Source of the DNA: Trema orientale | Taxonomy: Eukaryota; Streptophyta; Magnoliopsida; Rosales; Cannabaceae | Direction: 5' to 3' | Assembly (NCBI GenBank): GCA_002914845.1 | Contig: JXTC01000040.1 | Span: 62,001-126,000, forward strand | Length of the DNA: 64,000 nt | Program-made: the position numbers and the translations under genes | Part shown: positions 24,787-36,571 of the stretch, piece after piece | Layout: each line of letters begins with the position of its first letter | Position numbering within the stretch: position 1 is the first letter of the stretch | The notes under the pieces: generated by a model | What the model was told of the DNA's origin: nothing | Database searches by the model: none | The model's input: the letters and a program-made list of their open reading frames with translations, nothing else

Positions 24787-26196
24787 GCCTTTTTGTTTAA
24801 TAAAGAAGAAAGAATATTAGATTACGTAGTCAAAACTGCATGTGAAGAAGTCAATATAGTCATGCTGATGATCTGCAATTTCACAAAAGAAATTAGAGGT
24901 AAAGATGCCACTATGTTGCTTTATATTAATAATCATACAGGGTTCGATAATAATATTTGTACCTCTGGAAATTTAGATTTTAAATTTCACGCCCCCTAGT
25001 TGACCGGTGAACAGTCATCATATACTCATCAGTGATCGATAAATATACATTATTATATACCTGGCCGTCATTATATATGTGCGTATATATATATAGGGCA
25101 CAATCTAGTAAGTATTTTTTTGTATATTTTTTATAATAAAAAATAAGAGAGAAATAGGAATAATAATGCACATCTTTTCATGCATCTCATTATAGTCGTT
25201 GGATCACTATTAAATGATGATCTAATGGTTAAAAAAAAATATATACATAAGGTAAAAAAAAAATTCTTATAAGATTGGCAATCATATATATATTTTTAGC
25301 TACATATGTATGATATATACATGTCTTATTAAATGTTTGTTTTAAATATTAATTTATGTGGAAGTCGGCCACTATAGACAGTACTTAAATGTGATTTTTA
25401 ATATTTTTTCCTGGTCTTAATCAAATCATGTACGGCACTAAAAATTCAACAAGTAATTTAGTTTATCCAGCAGTCTCTAGCTACATATTACTATATACAA
25501 ACTTATACATGAGACACATGTTTTGAGTTTTGACTCAAAAAAGGAAAAAGAAAAAAAAATCCTGCACAGGTTCCAAATGTCCGAATATTTATTTATTATA
25601 TATATAGGATGTGGACAAAGTTAGGAACCGATCAATAGGATCTCTAAGACTTTTTTTATTTATTTTTTATTAAACATCGTTTTATAGGATCTCTATTACT
25701 TAATTTATCCATTTTTTGCTTATACAATGACTCTTTATCTTATTAGCAAGCTAGAATTTTCTATACTGCAAAATACTTTTTCAATCCAAAAATTAATTTG
25801 GTCAAAAATCATGTTCATACTAAATTATTTAGTAACTGAATTCTAACCCTCAAAAGCCAAAGCACGTAGGGATTCAAGAAAACGTCATCAAAGAGATGGG
25901 AATTCAAGCATGACAAGTTCCAGAAAGGCTGCCGGCACATGCTCGTTGAGATCACCCGAAAGAAATGCGAACCGAGCGTGTTTCCGGCGTTCCTTAAGGC
26001 CGCCGAAGATAACGCGGCGGCAGCCGCCGAGGAAAATGGCCGGTTACAGCTTATGGAGGAGAACAAGAGCCTAAGGAGGGAGAAGATGGAGCTGCAAACG
26101 CAAATTGCACAGTTCAAAGCGCTAGAAGATAAGTTGTTGGACTGTCTAGCTCATCACATGGGGGACAATCACAAGAAGTTTAGAAGATTGTGTTAG
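24054..26196 (+). CDS. HSFB5: Class B heat-shock transcription factor, HSFB5-like
   Basis: Two exons, 24054-24437 and 25870-26196, give 236 aa. The intron (1432 bp) splits the DNA-binding domain after LNTY, exactly where plant HSF genes carry their conserved intron, and exon 2 continues [20 protein letters not shown]. The domain (about residues 48-160) has the winged-helix core [12 protein letters not shown]...IVSWN...FIVWS...[21 protein letters not shown]. It has an extra ~15 residues between helix 1 and the VSW strand. A short heptad region (residues ~185-215) without the class A insertion, and the lack of an acidic activator tail, place it in class B; the short C terminus ending RRLC lacks the LFGV repressor motif, as in HSFB5. 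An alternative start is the Met six codons later. The role is inferred as a heat-shock-element-binding regulator. Confidence 0.82.
25096..25282. mobile_element. Small MITE-like insert in the HSF intron
   Basis: GGGCACAATCTAGTAAG at the left and CTTATAAGATTGGCAAT at the right are approximate inverted repeats, each continuing into A- or T-rich sequence. TATATATA lies on both sides, which may be a target duplication or simply the local microsatellite. The superfamily is unclear. Confidence 0.35.
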
Positions 26197-27775
26197 GTGC
26201 TTAATTAATTTGGTGTTTGGTCAAGGCCAAAAAAAAAAAAAAAATGTTACGTACGTGTGTATTTTTATTGTTTCTAAATACTATATGGTCAATACTCAAA
26301 GTGTCAAAGTTTAATTTCTTATTTTACTTCGGTTTTTATAATATTGTTTTCAATTCCAAAGATAAATGTCTAGGGGTCCATAAGCTTTTTCTTTATCAGT
26401 TAGTTTGGACAATGGAATAGTATTTCGAAAACAAAACAAAACAAAAGATAGCCTTTTCAGACCAAGACTTCAAATGTGATCTTTGGAAAATTTGCTACAC
26501 AACCAAATAGTCAATTGGCTTTTCTACCTTTTAGTCATCTTCACAACTCTATGTGTGATCTAGTCATCGACTATAACAAAATGCGTTGCTTGTTGACTAT
26601 TATTAAAATTCGTAGCACATATATATATATAGTGAAAAATCAACAATAAATTAGGTTACTATTCAAAACATGTAGTGAAAAATCAACAATAAATTAGGTT
26701 ACTATTCAAAACCAACCCGTGCAAGCGAATGGGAAAAGTATTTGTTATAAGATGAGTTATACCAAAGCAAGATAAAACTATTTCTTTTTTATTAAAAAAA
26801 AAAAAAGATAGAAGAAAGTGATGGAGAGAGAGACAAGGACTGAGAAAGACGAGGAAAGCTAATAATAAAAAGAATTAAAAGTTGCTACTGAGTCATAAAA
26901 TCACAGATTAATTAATAATTTTTCCATTTAAGGTTGCAACAACCTTTAATACATGTAATTCATATGCTTTAGATAGTTTAATTATTATATTCTGTGTTTC
27001 TATTGATATTTCTTTCTTTGTTAAGACAATAAGCCTTTTGTTTATCATAGGAGGTCTTATTGACCACTTTCTTCATGCAAATGGGACTACGCGCAATTAT
27101 GAAACTAAAATTAAAAGAGGGGCTTTTTGCTTGCTAAAAGTTAACTACATAAATATATTCTTATTAATAAAAGGGTTAACTGACAAAAAATACTTTAAAA
27201 TATGACTTATTTTGCATATTTAATTATATCTTTTGACTTGTATAAAATTATACATCCACATTTAAAATTTGTAAAAATATCTACCCTTCGTATATAAATT
27301 GACCATTCTTCACTTATAAACAAGGTATATGAATTGAAGATATTTTCTTTTAAAAAAATAAATAAAATTTTATTAAAAATAACTTAAAACATTTAGCACA
27401 AAACAACCAATTAGTAAACAATAACTATAAATTTTCATAGATTTGAAATGCGCAGCTAAAATTTTGTACAGCCAAAAGATATGCTTAAATGGTAGAATTG
27501 TCATCCTAAAGGGTTTTTTTTTTTTTTTTCCAATTAACCCAAGAATAGAAAATAAAAATCAAATTAAACATATGGGCCTTACATCATTACCCCACAAAAT
27601 TATAGCCCAACTTCCACAACAAGCCCATGAGTCCTTAAACCCCGAAGTGTCTCAGTAGAACCAAAACCCTAAAACCCCTCCGAAGAAGTCCTCCATTTTC
27701 ATCTTCTCTCTCGAGCTCCGAAGGCCAACTGGCTCGGAATCACTATACGAAGCTGCGAGAAACAGATCTTAGGCG
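26197..27775. other. Intergenic between the HSF and PPR genes
   Basis: The HSF 3' flank and AT-rich DNA. It contains a 43-bp tandem duplication at about 26631-26713 (AAAATCAACAATAAATTAGG twice). The last ~120 bp before the PPR start is GC-richer and is probably its 5' UTR (CT-rich at 27690-27720). No gene seen. Confidence 0.5.
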
Positions 27776-29792
27776 ATGCATCCGAAACTCTTCTCTCAAG
27801 TCCTGATCAGAAACGCAAGAAATGGGAGCTTGAGCTTGAGCAGATTCTACTACACGAACAGGTCGAACAAGGCCACACTCTACTCCAGAATCAGCCCGCT
27901 TGGAGACCCGGGCACGAGCGTGGTGCCGGAACTCGACGAATGGGTGCAAAAGGGGAAAAGGGTTCGAGTCGGCGAGCTTCAGCGCATCATTCACGATCTT
28001 CGCAAGCGCAAACGCTTCTCCCAAGCTCTCGAGGTACGAAACGAAATGGGTTCATCTGTTTTTGGTGTTCAATGTGTTTGGTTGCTCAGGAAATTAGAAA
28101 ATGAATTCCTTTTTGTGAAATACTCTTTATCATTTCCTAGTTACTAGTGTATTTCTCTATTGATGCTTTTAATAATGGGGATACTTCTTTTCGTACTATA
28201 TTTCATTCCGTTTTGATTCATTAGTATAAAACTACCCTCTGAGGATTGTTTATTGTAATGTGAATTTGAAGCAATCAATATGCAGGATACAATGTAGACT
28301 GAAAACCGCACGACTTGGGCAGCTGCACTTGCGTAGAATTTCATTTATTTTGATTTAAAACGTCCCGATGTTTTCTTTAGGAGTTGTTTGTTTTTCAAAT
28401 CTTTCAGGCCAAACATTATGTTCGATTTTGGAAATGATGATGTAGATGGTAGATTTCGACCAAAAACTTGCTAATGGCTCTGGTATTATTTCGGGTCAAC
28501 AATGGAATTTGCCTATAATCTTCTGTTTTGTGAATGCCTTATTGTTGCAGATTTCAGAGTGGATGAATAAGAAAGGTGTATGCATCTTTTCACCAACTGA
28601 ACATGCTGTGCAGCTGGATCTGATCGGAAGAGTTCATGGATTTGCTTCTGCAGAGAGCTATTTTAATAATCTGAAGGAGCAAGATAAGACAGAGAAGACA
28701 TATGGTGCCCTTCTGAATTGCTATGTTCGGCAGCGCCAAACTGATAAGTCCCTCTCTCATCTTCAGAAAATGAAGGAGATTGGTTTTGCTTCTTCACCTC
28801 TCACTTACAACGACATCATGTGTTTGTATGTAAATCTTGGTCAGCATGAGAAGGTCCCTGATGTGCTGGCTGAGATGAAGGAGAACAAAGTTGCTCCTGA
28901 CAACTTCAGCTACAGAATCTGCATGAATTCATATGGTGTGAGGTCTGATCTTGAAGGAATGGAGAAGGTTCTCAAAGAGATGGAGAGCCAGCCTCATATT
29001 GTCATGGACTGGAACACATACACAGTTGCTGCCAATATTTACATAAAAGCAGGCCTAGCTAATAAAGCAACCAATGCTTTAAAGAAATCAGAAGAAAGGC
29101 TAGATAAGAAAGATGCAACCGCATACAACCAATTAATTTCTCTTCATGCCAGTCTGGGGAATAAGGAAGAGGTCTTGAGGTTATGGGATCTGCTAAAAAG
29201 TGCTTGTAAGAGGTGTATAAACAAGGACTATATCATTACATTAGATTCGCTGGTGAGGCTTGGTGAGCTCGAGGAAGCTCAAAAAGTATTGGAGGAATGG
29301 CAATCATCAGAAAACTGTTATGATTTCCGTGTACCAAACTCTCTCATTGTTGGTTATGCTGAAAAGGGACAGTGTGAGAAAGCAGAGACACTGCTTGAGA
29401 ACTTAGTGGAGAAAGGAAGAATGACCACCCCCAACAGCTGGGGAATTGTGGCTGCTAAATATCTGGAAAAGGACGAGACACAGAAAGCGTTGGACTGCAT
29501 AAAGGCAGCTCTCTCTCATTGTCCTGGAAAAGTTTGGAAGCCAAATCCGAGAGTGACCGCAAGCATATTGAGTTGGCTTGGTGATAAATGCAGCGTTGAA
29601 GAGGTGGAAGCATTTGTAGACTCACTGAGGACTGTTGTCCCGGTGAACAGACATATGTATCATGCCTTGTTAAAGGCACATATAAGAGACGGTAGAGCAA
29701 TAAATGCCCTTTTGGATGGCATGAAAGCTGAAAAGATAGATGAAGACGAAGAAACAAAGAACATCCTTGCCATGAGACAAAACTCAGCTTGA
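27776..29792 (+). CDS. Pentatricopeptide repeat (PPR) protein, mitochondrial type
   Basis: Two exons, 27776-28033 and 28551-29792, encode 499 aa; the junction is GCTCTCGAG|gtacga ... ttgcag|ATTTCAGAG. The N terminus is basic and serine-rich without acids for ~30 residues (MHPKLFSQVLIRNARNGS), like a mitochondrial presequence. Then come P-class PPR units (for example TYGALLNCYVRQRQTDKSL, TYNDIMCLYVNLGQHEKV, FSYRICMNSYGVRSDLEG, AYNQLISLHASLGNKEEV) over residues ~130-480. There is no E, DYW or Smr extension. This layout matches the At4g21705/At2g20710 group. P-class PPR proteins bind organelle RNA and affect splicing, ends or stability; the RNA target is unknown. It converges with GRXS17. Confidence 0.88.
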
Positions 29793-30244
29793 GACCCTAT
29801 TTTTCACCTTGCCTAGGAAGGCATAGGTATTTTGCTAGTAGCCACAAGAAATTTTTGGCCTTTTGTATGCTTCGACCAAGGGAATTCGATTCACAATTGA
29901 TGATTTATTAAGTTTTTGAATTTTTGGTCATCCAACATGAAAATTTTGTTTTCGTGCTGCTCTACATTATGTATCATACCGATCCACAATAATGAAAAGA
30001 AAAGATATCAATATCAGTGCTGATATCAGTCTGGTATTGACCTTCTCATTCGATAATTTGTAGCCTTGCAAAAGCAGGGATACTTTCTTAGCAGGTTACC
30101 ATTGCTTAAAAAAAAAAATAAATAAATAAATAAAATGCAAAAGCAGGGATACTTTCTTAGCAGGTTACCATTGCTTAAAAAAAAAAAAAAAATAAATAAA
30201 TAAAATGCAAAAGCAGGGATACTTTTTTAAACAGGTTACCATTG

Positions 30245-30279
<35 letters not shown>

Positions 30280-30916
30280 TTTAGCAGGTTACCATTGCTA
30301 ATAATAATAATAAAAATCCTAAAGATCTGAGAGTTGGCACGACATTACTTGGGACTCTATCCACATCTCCTAAAGAAAAGAAAAACCCTATTTCTTTAGA
30401 AGGGTTAATGTTTTATTACTGCAACAATTTCATGTTGATCTCGACCTCGCGGGTAATCAAACCAATATAGCAGTATAAGCCAGCCAGGCTAAATATATTT
30501 ATACCAATGGTATGATACGAGAAAGCGTTCAAGGATTATAACCATTGACATGTCAAAACTAGTTTTTTTTTTTTTTTAATATTTATTTATTTTTTATTTT
30601 TTACATGTCAAAACTAGTTGAGGACCATTTGTAATCATCAACCAGCTGTCCGATAATAAAGGACAACTAAAAAGGGTATCAGATGAAACACAAATAACCC
30701 ATGCAGCCAAAATAACTGGTAATTGCGAATCTGAAATCTATCAAAATTTGAAGTTTACAAACTAATTATAATAGCAAGCCAGATCATAGTGTCGGTCGAC
30801 TATTTCAGCATCTATCTAAAACAATCGTTCGAAACACGCACAATGTCCAGAGACACATTTATGACATAAAACTGGAAAAGCTTTCCTGGAACTTCTGATA
30901 AAACAGCACCTAAACT
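29793..30916. other. Convergent intergenic region with A-rich tandem repeats
   Basis: This separates the 3' ends of the PPR and GRXS17 genes. Its main feature is the 69-bp tandem array at 30067-30315; the rest is 3' UTR and AT-rich sequence with a short duplication of ACATGTCAAAACTAGTT (near 30548 and 30602). Confidence 0.6.
30067..30315. repeat. 69-bp tandem repeat, three full copies and a partial one
   Basis: Units start TGCAAAAGCAGGGATAC at 30067, 30136 and 30205, each followed by AGCAGGTTACCATTG and an (AAAT)n/poly(A) run. A fourth, truncated unit (AGCAGGTTACCATTGC) ends the array. The poly(A) part grows from unit to unit up to ~35 A. Confidence 0.9.
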
Positions 30917-33420
30917 CTACTCTGACAGTGTAGATTTAAGCTCCCCATTTTCTTTAAGCTCCAGTACTATATCGCAACCACCAATCAGCTCACCTTTGTA
31001 ATAAAGCTGCGGAAAGGTTGGCCAGTTTGAAAAGACTTTGAGTCCCTGCCTCACTTCTTCATTGGTTAAAATATCGAAGGACCCAAAACGCACACCCTCC
31101 TCTGCAAGGGCGTTAACAACTTTGGAGCTGAAACCACATCTGGGAGCGTCTGGTGTGCCCTTCATGAACAGCATTACTGGTGATGAAGCGATCAATTTCC
31201 TTAAACGATCTTCAAGAGACTCTTTCTGAATAATCCCCTTTTCAGCTAGTACTTTCCCAAGTTCCCCACTTTTTTGCATCTCCAATAAGATGTCTGATCC
31301 ACCAATAAGTTCACCCTTAATATATAGTTGAGGATAACTGGACCAGTTTGAATAAACCTTAAGCCCTTGACGGACTTCCTCATCAGAAAGAATGTCAAAA
31401 GATCCAAATTCCACCTTTTCTTGCTCGAGGATTTCAACTGACTTGTGGCTGAAACCACATTTGGGTTCATCAGGTTTTCCCTTCATAAACAGCATAACAG
31501 GGCTCGAATTAACAAGGCTTTCCAGTCGAGAACTAAGAGTTGTGCTCAATCCTGTAGATTCTGAGATACCACCCTTTCCACTTCCAGCTTCAGTTACTTT
31601 TGCATTTTCAGAGTCGGACGGAATTCCGTGGTCTCTAAAAACTTCCTTTAATTCACCACTTTCGTGCATTGCAATTACAATGTCGCACCCACCAAGAAGC
31701 TCACCTTTGCAATAGAGCTGAGGAAAGGTTGGCCAGTTTGAGTATTTCTTTAATCCCTCACGAACTTCATTGTCCAACAGGATATCAAAACTTCCAAATA
31801 AAACCTTTTCTTCCTTCAAGATGTCAACAACTTTTCGGCTAAATCCGCACCTAGGCTCATCAGGGCTTCCTTTCATGAATACCATAACCGGGTTAGACTC
31901 GATTAACTGCTGCAATCGCCCCTTCAAAGCATCATTAACACCAGGTTTTCCTTTATTGTCCACATGGGAAGGTCCATTTTCTTTTGCAAACTCTTTTACA
32001 GTTTCAAGGACAGTGGGTCCTGCAGCCAACCCAAGGCTTGCAGGAGCAGCAGGTTCCCCATGGTTTATCGGCCCGGCAACTTTGGCAACTTTATTTGCCA
32101 AACTAGATGGATCTGCACCCTCTAATGTATCAACAGTTTTACCATCCTGACAAAATAGAACATTCGAATATGCAGTGAGAACAAGTAAACCATGCATGCG
32201 TGATACATTACACCCACTCTCTCCTCCAACATAAGTGACACACATGTGACCTGAACTACAGGGATATTGCTAAAGAAAAGAAAATAAAAAATGAAAGGAG
32301 AGCACAAGAAGGGAATAGGTTATAATTCATATATTAACTGCAAAAGGAGGAAAACTCCGCAAGAGACAAAAACTAGCTATCACGCAAAATTATTCCCAAC
32401 GCAAATTTTATTTTTACCTAAATAAGTAAGAAAAGCATTCTGATTTAAGTCGATACAAGGACATTTCAGTCATATAACTCGAGTAGGCATAAGCCAGGTA
32501 AAGCACATATTCTCAAATCAAGTCGACCAATGATTGTAAAGGGTAAAGGAACTAATATCAAAACGCCATTTCCGCAATACCTAAAGTTCATGTCATGTGG
32601 TCCTGAATACTTCATCTTCTCCCGACACTTCCCAGATGAATAGTAATTATCCCATAGTCACCCAAAACAAAAATGTGAAGTGAAGACCTTTCCCATCCAC
32701 TCCAATTTTAAATCGGGTCAGTTGTCTTACTCTTTTGACAAGTAACTAGGCTAAAAGAGCCGCAAGGATGCGCTACCCATGTACACAACTTAAGAAATAA
32801 AGGAAGTAGTACAGTCCTCATCTTAACAACCGTTATTGTCACGCCCATGAACAATAAGATATCCGACCATTTAACTTCAATTTTTTTACAATGAATTACT
32901 ACAAATAGGATATAACCATAAATTTCTTAGACTCAACCTTAACGAGGCATCTAGAACCTAACAACATTTATAATACTGTAACAATTCCAAATACCCAGAA
33001 GGGCCAGAACAGAACACAAGTCAGACTAACAGTAACAAAAACCATACCTTGGAGAAGACAAAGAAGGGCACAGCAGAAACCGAATAAGCCTCGGAAATCT
33101 CAGGCTGCTCTTCAGCCTCAACCTACAACGTAAATTAAAAAAAATATAAATTACAAAAAAAAAAAACAAATAAAAGCAGAAAGTATTGAATTTGATATCC
33201 AAAATGAGAAAAGAGAAAGAGATGTACAAACCCTTAAGAAATGGGCATGAGGGAAATCAGTGGAGAGGTGCGAGAAGACTTGGTCCATGTGGTTTGAAGC
33301 TTCGCACCATGAAGCCCAGAAGTGGACGATAACCGGGGCTCCACTCCGGACCAGGTTGTCATGCTCCTGCTTCGACTGCACATCTTTCACAGACCCAGAC
33401 CCAGACCCAGACCCACCCAT
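30917..33420 (-). CDS. GRXS17: Monothiol glutaredoxin GRXS17 (Trx-like + three Grx domains)
   Basis: Three exons, 33420-33232, 33122-33048 and 32146-30917, give 497 aa. Residues ~12-105 form a thioredoxin-like domain with WCEAS at ~38-42, replacing the WCGPC redox centre. Three glutaredoxin domains follow, each with the monothiol CGFS active site (Cys at ~188, 318 and 425) and the glutathione-binding TFPQLY or SYPQLY and GGCD/GGSD motifs. This four-domain order is unique to plant GRXS17 (mammalian GLRX3 has two Grx domains). Known members bind 2Fe-2S clusters with glutathione in cytosol and nucleus, support cytosolic iron-sulfur assembly, act as holdase under heat, and influence auxin and meristem growth. 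The start is the first ATG, giving a Gly/Ser-rich leader. Its 5' flank is a GA microsatellite. Confidence 0.96.
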
Positions 33421-33448
33421 AGATATAGATTGGCACAGTTCTACTGTT

Positions 33449-33630
33449 CTAGAGAGAGAGAGAGAGAAGGGTTTTGGTTGGATCTTGGAATGAATGATCG
33501 CAGAGAGAGAGAGAGAGAGAGTGGGGTTTTGGTTGGAACTTGGAGAGAGATAGAGAGAGAGAGAGAGAGTGGGGTTTTGGTTGGAACTTGGAGAGAGATA
33601 GAGAGAGAGAGAGAGACAGACAGACAGAGA
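33449..33630. repeat. GA microsatellite with 48-bp higher-order repeat upstream of GRXS17
   Basis: (GA)n runs alternate with GTGGGGTTTTGGTTGG and AACTTGG; the composite unit recurs with a 48-bp period at 33521 and 33569, and a related copy is at ~33468. On the GRXS17 sense strand this is a CT-rich 5' leader or core promoter, as is common in plant genes. Confidence 0.85.
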
Positions 33631-33849
33631 AAGACCTAGAAGGCGAGCCAGAGCCAGAGATTGTAGAGGGCCCTATGAAGCCGTTCTATTTGTGGTGGAT
33701 TGAGTTTTTGGGCCAGGTCGTCGGAACAGAATAAAACAAGGCCCACAGTATATCAGAAAATTGGGCCGTGGCCTGTGACTCTCGTAAAACCTGGAATCTT
33801 ATTCCTTTCCTTTTTCTTTTTGGGTTTCTAACACTTTTACGTATAAAAA

Positions 33850-34583
33850 GGGCTTATTACAAAAATCCACGCCTAAAGTACCAAAATTTGAAAAATCCCA
33901 GATGGACTGATTTTTTTGAAAAATCCCGGTTTGATTTATAAAAATATAACTTTTTAAAAGTATTATTAGAAAAATAACACTTTTAAAAATATTCAGAAAA
34001 ATATTATTTTTTTCAAAATTAGTATTTTTCAATTGTACTCGAAATAACGAGTTAGATTACTTAGAATAACTAATTCAGTTACTTGAAGTAACTATTCAAG
34101 TTACCTCAGGTAACTCGACTAGCTACCTCAAGTATCTCATTAATTAATAAAAAGTAGTATTTTTCTAAATATTTTTTATTTATATTTAGAAAAATCCCGG
34201 TTTGATTTATAAAAATATCACTTTTTAAAAGTATTATTAGAAAAATAACACTTTTAAAAATATTCAGAAAAATATTATTTTTTTCAAAATTAGTATTTTT
34301 CAATTGTACTCAAAGTAAAGAGTTAGATTACTTAGAATAACTAATTTAGTTACTTGAAGTAACTGTTCAAGTTACAAACAGTTATTTGAGGTAACTGTTC
34401 AAGTTACCTCAGGTAACTCGACTAGCTACCTCAAGTATCTCATTAATTAATAAAAAGTAGTATTTTTCTAAATATTTTTAAAAGTGATATTTTAATAATT
34501 AAATCCATAATTTTTCAGAACAATTTTAAATTTCGGGATTTTTCAATTTTTTTGAAAAATTACCATAAAAAATCAAATTTCTT
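33850..34583. mobile_element. Mutator-like element with 10-bp target duplication
   Basis: The direct repeats CGTATAAAAA at 33840-33849 and 34584-34593 bound a 734-bp AT-rich element. The ends are only weakly inverted (AAATTTGAAAAATCCC near the left, GGGATTTTTCAATTTTTT near the right). The interior is a 271-bp tandem repeat. I class it as MULE-like from the duplication length and structure, with moderate trust. Confidence 0.5.
33918..34489. repeat. 271-bp tandem duplication with GTTACTT/AAGTAAC palindromes
   Basis: Copy 1 starts at 33918 and copy 2 at 34189 (GAAAAATCCCGGTTTGATTT in both), with high identity; copy 2 carries an extra ~30 bp. Each copy ends in a cluster of short inverted motifs such as TTACTTGAAGTAAC and GTTACCTCAGGTAAC. 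Confidence 0.85.
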
Positions 34584-34593
34584 CGTATAAAAA

Positions 34594-36571
34594 CCCAAAA
34601 GAATTACGAAAATACAGATGTCAGATTTTATTTCTAATTTTCATACGATTTTTATTAGAAAAATATCATTTTTTAAAAAATTTTATAGAAAAATACTATT
34701 TTAAAAATAGTTACTTGTTATTAATTTTTGAAAATTGGTTATCAGTTACTAGTTATCAACAAATACATTTGGCTACTAGAAACCAGTTTCTAAAAATCAG
34801 TTACCAGTTAATAGTTACTATTTAAAAAATTATATTTTTCTAACTATTCTTTAAAAACTGGCCTTTTTCTTAATAAAAACCATACCGACTCTAACAAAAA
34901 AAAACACAGCCAACTATATTTTTTATTTCTAAAAATGATGCACAAGTCCTAATTTTCACTTCTTTTTTTATTTTTTTTTATTTTTTAGATTTTGAATTAT
35001 ACTCATTGTATCAGTTTGCCAATCGAATTTTCAACTTATATAGTATTGGTCCCTAAATTATCAATTGTTAAGGCAATGACCCATTTATAACAGATTGTTA
35101 GTTTTTTTAATAGAAAATAGTCATGGATAAAGTGTATAACAGGGAATTATTTACTTTTATGATTTAAATTTCATTTTTAGCCAAAATTACTAAACTGTGC
35201 GCTTTAAGAAATTTAACAGTTTGTGAAAAAATGGCCATTGTTACAATAATTGCATAGGTCTTGTTGATCTACTGTGTAAGTTAAGAATTTATAATCTTAT
35301 TATTGACCACAGTTACCAAACCGTGTGCTCTGGTTTATTTCTGTTAAATATTTAATAGTTTGTGATAAAAAATAAATTATTATTATAATAATTACATAAT
35401 TCATGGACCATTACTATAATTCAGAGACTATTAATATTATTAACCTTTATTTTTTTTTTTCAGAAACATCGGAGAAACAAGGGGAACCATTTCTCTTTAG
35501 CCCAAAAGGGGAACCATTTCTTGTTATTGACTCAGTCCAAAATACTGAAAGAAAAATGCTCAACATTTGAAAAGAAAAAAAAGAAAAACATGCACTTTCT
35601 TTTTTTTTTTTTCGATGGGATATCTGCACAAAAATACTCTGAAGTTTGAGTATTCTGTAATTTAAACCCTGAAGTTTAGACTGTGCAAAATAATACCCTG
35701 AAATTAAGAATTTCTAAAAATTAATACATTGGACAGATTTTTTAGCCAATTTTAGGAACGAAAAAACAATAATATCCTCCATTAAAACTAGATTAATCCA
35801 TATTATTCATCTTTTAAGGATATTATTGTATTTTATCAGTTAAAATTATTTAAAAAATCTGTCAATAATATTAATTTTTAGAAATTTTTAATCTCGGGAT
35901 ATTATTTTGCAGAATCCAAACTTCAGGGTTTAAATTGCAAAATACCCAAATTTCATGGTATTTTTTTTGTAGTTATCCCTTTTTCGATTAAAAAAACAGG
36001 CACTTTCAGTTGACAATTAATGACTGCAGGGGAAAAACGTCATTTTCTCCAAGAAAGGAAAAAAAAAAAAAAAAAAAAGAACAAAACCATTATTATCAGC
36101 TTCTAGTTTCCTTTTATAATAGATTCTAACAAATACTGTGCTAAAATCTGTTATTCTAATAAATATTGTGCACATTACCAAAAAACAGAACGAGTATTTT
36201 GCTGCCACACTATTTTTTTTCCTGACTATTTTGTCAAGATGTCTCGTTTACTTTAAAAGGATTAACTTAGAAACTTCCATTTGAGGATCACCGTTCTATG
36301 GTTCTAGTCATTGCATTGGACTAAGTATTCTTAGAAATTTTCACTCATTTCACCAAATTTGCCTTCAAAAGCAGAAAAGTACAATGTTTGTATTGTTTTC
36401 AACATCAATTACCGACTTACATGAGAATTTTAGTCGGTAAAAGTAATGAACTTTAAACTGTTCAAAATATAGGGTGATTATCATCAATCATCAATAATGT
36501 TTGAGAAAAGAAACCCCTCCAGGAACAAAAAGAATGTTTGAGGAACCAATTTGATTTCAGAATGCAAATGG
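34594..36571. other. Intergenic region between GRXS17 flank and SDE5-like gene
   Basis: AT-rich DNA without a supported gene. A patch at 34700-34850 repeats variants of AGTTACYAGTT and GAAACCAG, resembling the array inside the 19518-20815 element. One defined transposon lies at 35617-35979. The right end is the 3' flank of the SDE5-like gene. Confidence 0.5.
35617..35979. mobile_element. 363-bp Mutator-like MITE with 9-bp target duplication
   Basis: Perfect direct repeats TTTTTCGAT at 35608-35616 and 35980-35988 flank the element. The arms are inverted along most of their length: GGGATATCTGCACAAAAATA on the left against TTTTTTTTGTAGTTATCCC on the right, then AATTTAAACCCTGAAGTTT against AAACTTCAGGGTTTAAATT. 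Confidence 0.8.

Noticed and set aside
24655-24999. 114-residue open frame in the HSF intron
   Set aside because: It includes a poly-Phe run from a T-tract and interrupts a conserved intron; it has no known domain.
28446-28550. Extension of the PPR second exon upstream to an in-frame ATG at 28446
   Set aside because: The stretch before 28551 ends in TTGTTGCAG, a good acceptor, and joining to exon 1 gives a mitochondrial-type leader and continuous frame.
30917-32150. Several plus-strand open frames of 63-126 residues
   Set aside because: They are antisense shadows of the three repeated glutaredoxin domains and share the same repeats.
33322-33639. Arg/Glu-rich 105-residue open frame
   Set aside because: It is the translation of the GA microsatellite upstream of GRXS17.
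33799-34303. Two near-identical open frames (MKNTNFEKNN...)
   Set aside because: They are translations of the 271-bp tandem repeat in a transposon-like element.
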